A stretch of DNA of 8,087 bases from Chloroflexota bacterium (lineage in GTDB: Bacteria; Chloroflexota; Anaerolineae; 4572-78; J111), in contig RFJF01000254.1 of assembly GCA_003695455.1 (NCBI GenBank), positions 1-8,087 on the forward strand, given 5' to 3'. The translations under genes and the position numbers were made by a program. Positions 7,267 through 8,087 of the stretch are shown one piece after another. The notes under the pieces were generated by a model. It did not search any database, was not told where the DNA came from, and was given only the letters and a program-made list of their open reading frames with translations. The stretch's first letter is position 1; each line of letters opens with the position of its first letter.

Positions 7267-7299
7267 CACCTGCCGGTCAATGTGACCGGCAGGTGTTTT
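7267..7299 (+). terminator. Intrinsic terminator of the aioBA unit
   Basis: CACCTGCCGGTCA (7267-7279) and TGACCGGCAGGTG (7283-7295) form a perfect 13-bp GC-rich stem with a 3-nt loop, followed by TTTT (7296-7299). This is a classical rho-independent terminator. It separates aioBA from the cytochrome gene, which therefore probably has its own promoter. Confidence 0.88.
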
Positions 7300-7367
7300 A
7301 CTGTGTAATACCAACACCCCCCCATATAGCGTTAAAAACTTCTGCCTGAAAGGAAACCACCGGCCAC

Positions 7368-8087
7368 ATGAGCACTGACGAAACCACAAAATTTTACGTT
7401 GTCATTATTGCCACCATTCTGGCAACTGCCATTGCGGGCGTGGGGACCATTGTATTTTTAATTAACACCGTGCAGGTTCCCACCAAGGCCCAGGCCATAG
7501 CAACGTTAGAAGCGTCCGGCTACCAGACAAAAAGCACAAAATTCACCCCGGTTGTGGTTCAGCCTTCGGCAACGCCGGTGCCCACCGCAACCAACACCCC
7601 CACCGCCGCCGAAGCAGAAGCTGCCGCCTCTGCGGCCTCATCCGGCGGTGGTGATGCGCTGGCGCTGATGGAAGGCGCCGGATGCCTGGGCTGCCACATG
7701 GCCGCAGACCAGGGCATGGAAGGCCCCGGCCCCCACCTCAACGGTCTGTCAGCCCGGGTTGACAGTTACGGCACCGGCCTGTCTGCAGAAGAGTACGTCC
7801 GCCAATCCATCGCCGAGCCGGGTGCATTCCTCAGCCCGGAATGTCCCGACGGCCCCTGCCTGCCCATCATGCCCGCCGGCCTGGCCGATTCGTTATCAGA
7901 AGAAGAGTTGACAACCGTGGTCAACTTTATCCTCAGCCTGAATGAAGACGGCTCAAGCAGCATGGCTGCCGCTCCCGCCGAATCCGCCCCGGCAACCGAA
8001 GCGGAGGCTGCCGCCTCTGCGGCCTCATCCGGCGGTGGTGATGCGCTGGCGCTGATGGAAGGCGCCGGATGCCTGGGCTGCCACATG
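7368..8087 (+). CDS. Membrane-anchored cytochrome c with repeated heme domains (3' partial)
   Basis: An open frame of 240 codons running off the right edge. Residues 9-34 are one hydrophobic helix, read as an uncleaved signal anchor. A linker rich in Pro, Thr and Ala (about 64-92, including SATPVPTATNTPT) leads to a class I cytochrome c domain. That domain has CLGCH (106-110) binding heme c covalently and a likely distal Met ligand, M168, in PIMPAG. The closing helix is LSEEELTTVVNFILSL (176-191). A second Ala-rich linker leads to another CLGCH (235-239) at the edge; residues 82-111 and 211-240 are identical, so at least two heme domains exist. C159 and C164 form an extra pair. AAAGGA (7349-7354) is 13 nt before the ATG, a loose fit, but no better start is seen. 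It could accept electrons from AioB, though the terminator between them means co-transcription is unlikely. Confidence 0.85.
   Translation, partial: MSTDETTKFYVVIIATILATAIAGVGTIVFLINTVQVPTKAQAIATLEASGYQTKSTKFTPVVVQPSATPVPTATNTPTAAEAEAAASAASSGGGDALALMEGAGCLGCHMAADQGMEGPGPHLNGLSARVDSYGTGLSAEEYVRQSIAEPGAFLSPECPDGPCLPIMPAGLADSLSEEELTTVVNFILSLNEDGSSSMAAAPAESAPATEAEAAASAASSGGGDALALMEGAGCLGCHM
7611..7700 (+). repeat. Direct repeat, copy 1 (linker end plus heme motif)
   Basis: A 90-bp segment encoding residues 82-111 of the cytochrome, repeated 387 bp downstream. The last 81 bp (7620-7700) match copy 2 exactly; the first 9 bp differ at two synonymous third positions (GCA/GCG and GAA/GAG). Codon identity this complete points to recent duplication or gene conversion rather than selection on protein sequence alone. 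Confidence 0.95.
7998..8087 (+). repeat. Direct repeat, copy 2, reaching the window edge
   Basis: Second copy of the 90-bp unit, with 88 of 90 positions the same and 81 identical in a row to the final base. The 387-bp offset equals 129 codons, so reading frame and domain phase are kept. The repeat probably continues beyond the window. Confidence 0.95.

Noticed and set aside
6532..7389. 285-aa minus-strand open frame opposite the aioA end and terminator
   Set aside because: Antisense shadow that crosses the strong terminator; no domain or ribosome site.
7611..8087. CRISPR-like or mobile repeat
   Set aside because: There are only two copies, 387 bp apart, in frame within one coding sequence; this is domain duplication.

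Overview
The window is an arsenic-metabolism locus of a bacterium, most likely a member of the Chloroflexota. The suggestion rests on the aioB-aioA gene order, a membrane-anchored cytochrome c with a Thr/Pro/Ala-rich linker, and a GAF-rich NarL-type two-component system. GC content looks moderately high, and genes are tightly packed. The taxonomic call is inference and a database search could overturn it.

Layout: on the minus strand, reading leftward from about 817, lie arsR (As(III)-responsive repressor) and arsD (As(III) metallochaperone), probably the start of an ars efflux operon continuing past the left edge. A 174-183 bp divergent control region (827-1000) holds overlapping perfect palindromes at 841-879 and a good sigma-70-type promoter at 928-955. 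On the plus strand follow a 786-aa membrane histidine kinase (2 TM, HAMP, 2 GAF, HisKA_3, HATPase) and an overlapping NarL/LuxR-type response regulator. After a 239 bp regulatory gap come aioB (Tat-exported Rieske subunit) and aioA (molybdopterin catalytic subunit) of arsenite oxidase. A strong tandem-hairpin terminator (7245-7299) closes that unit. Last is a membrane-anchored cytochrome c whose heme domain is duplicated and which runs off the right edge.

How it fits together: AioBA outside the membrane oxidises As(III) to As(V). Electrons leave through the AioB Rieske cluster, plausibly to the neighbouring multiheme cytochrome c. ArsR/ArsD handle cytoplasmic As(III). The two-component system sits directly upstream of aioBA and is the obvious candidate regulator. 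It is not the AioX-AioS-AioR (sigma-54) system described in Proteobacteria: the response regulator has a LuxR-type HTH and no AAA+ domain, and no AioX-like protein is present. The most interesting points are this alternative regulator, with three cysteines confined to its second GAF region; a CAATC/GATTG motif shared by both control regions; and the repeated cytochrome domain with an 81 bp perfect DNA repeat ending exactly at the window edge. No stretch over 300 bp lacks a gene, and I saw no tRNA, rRNA, CRISPR or insertion sequence.
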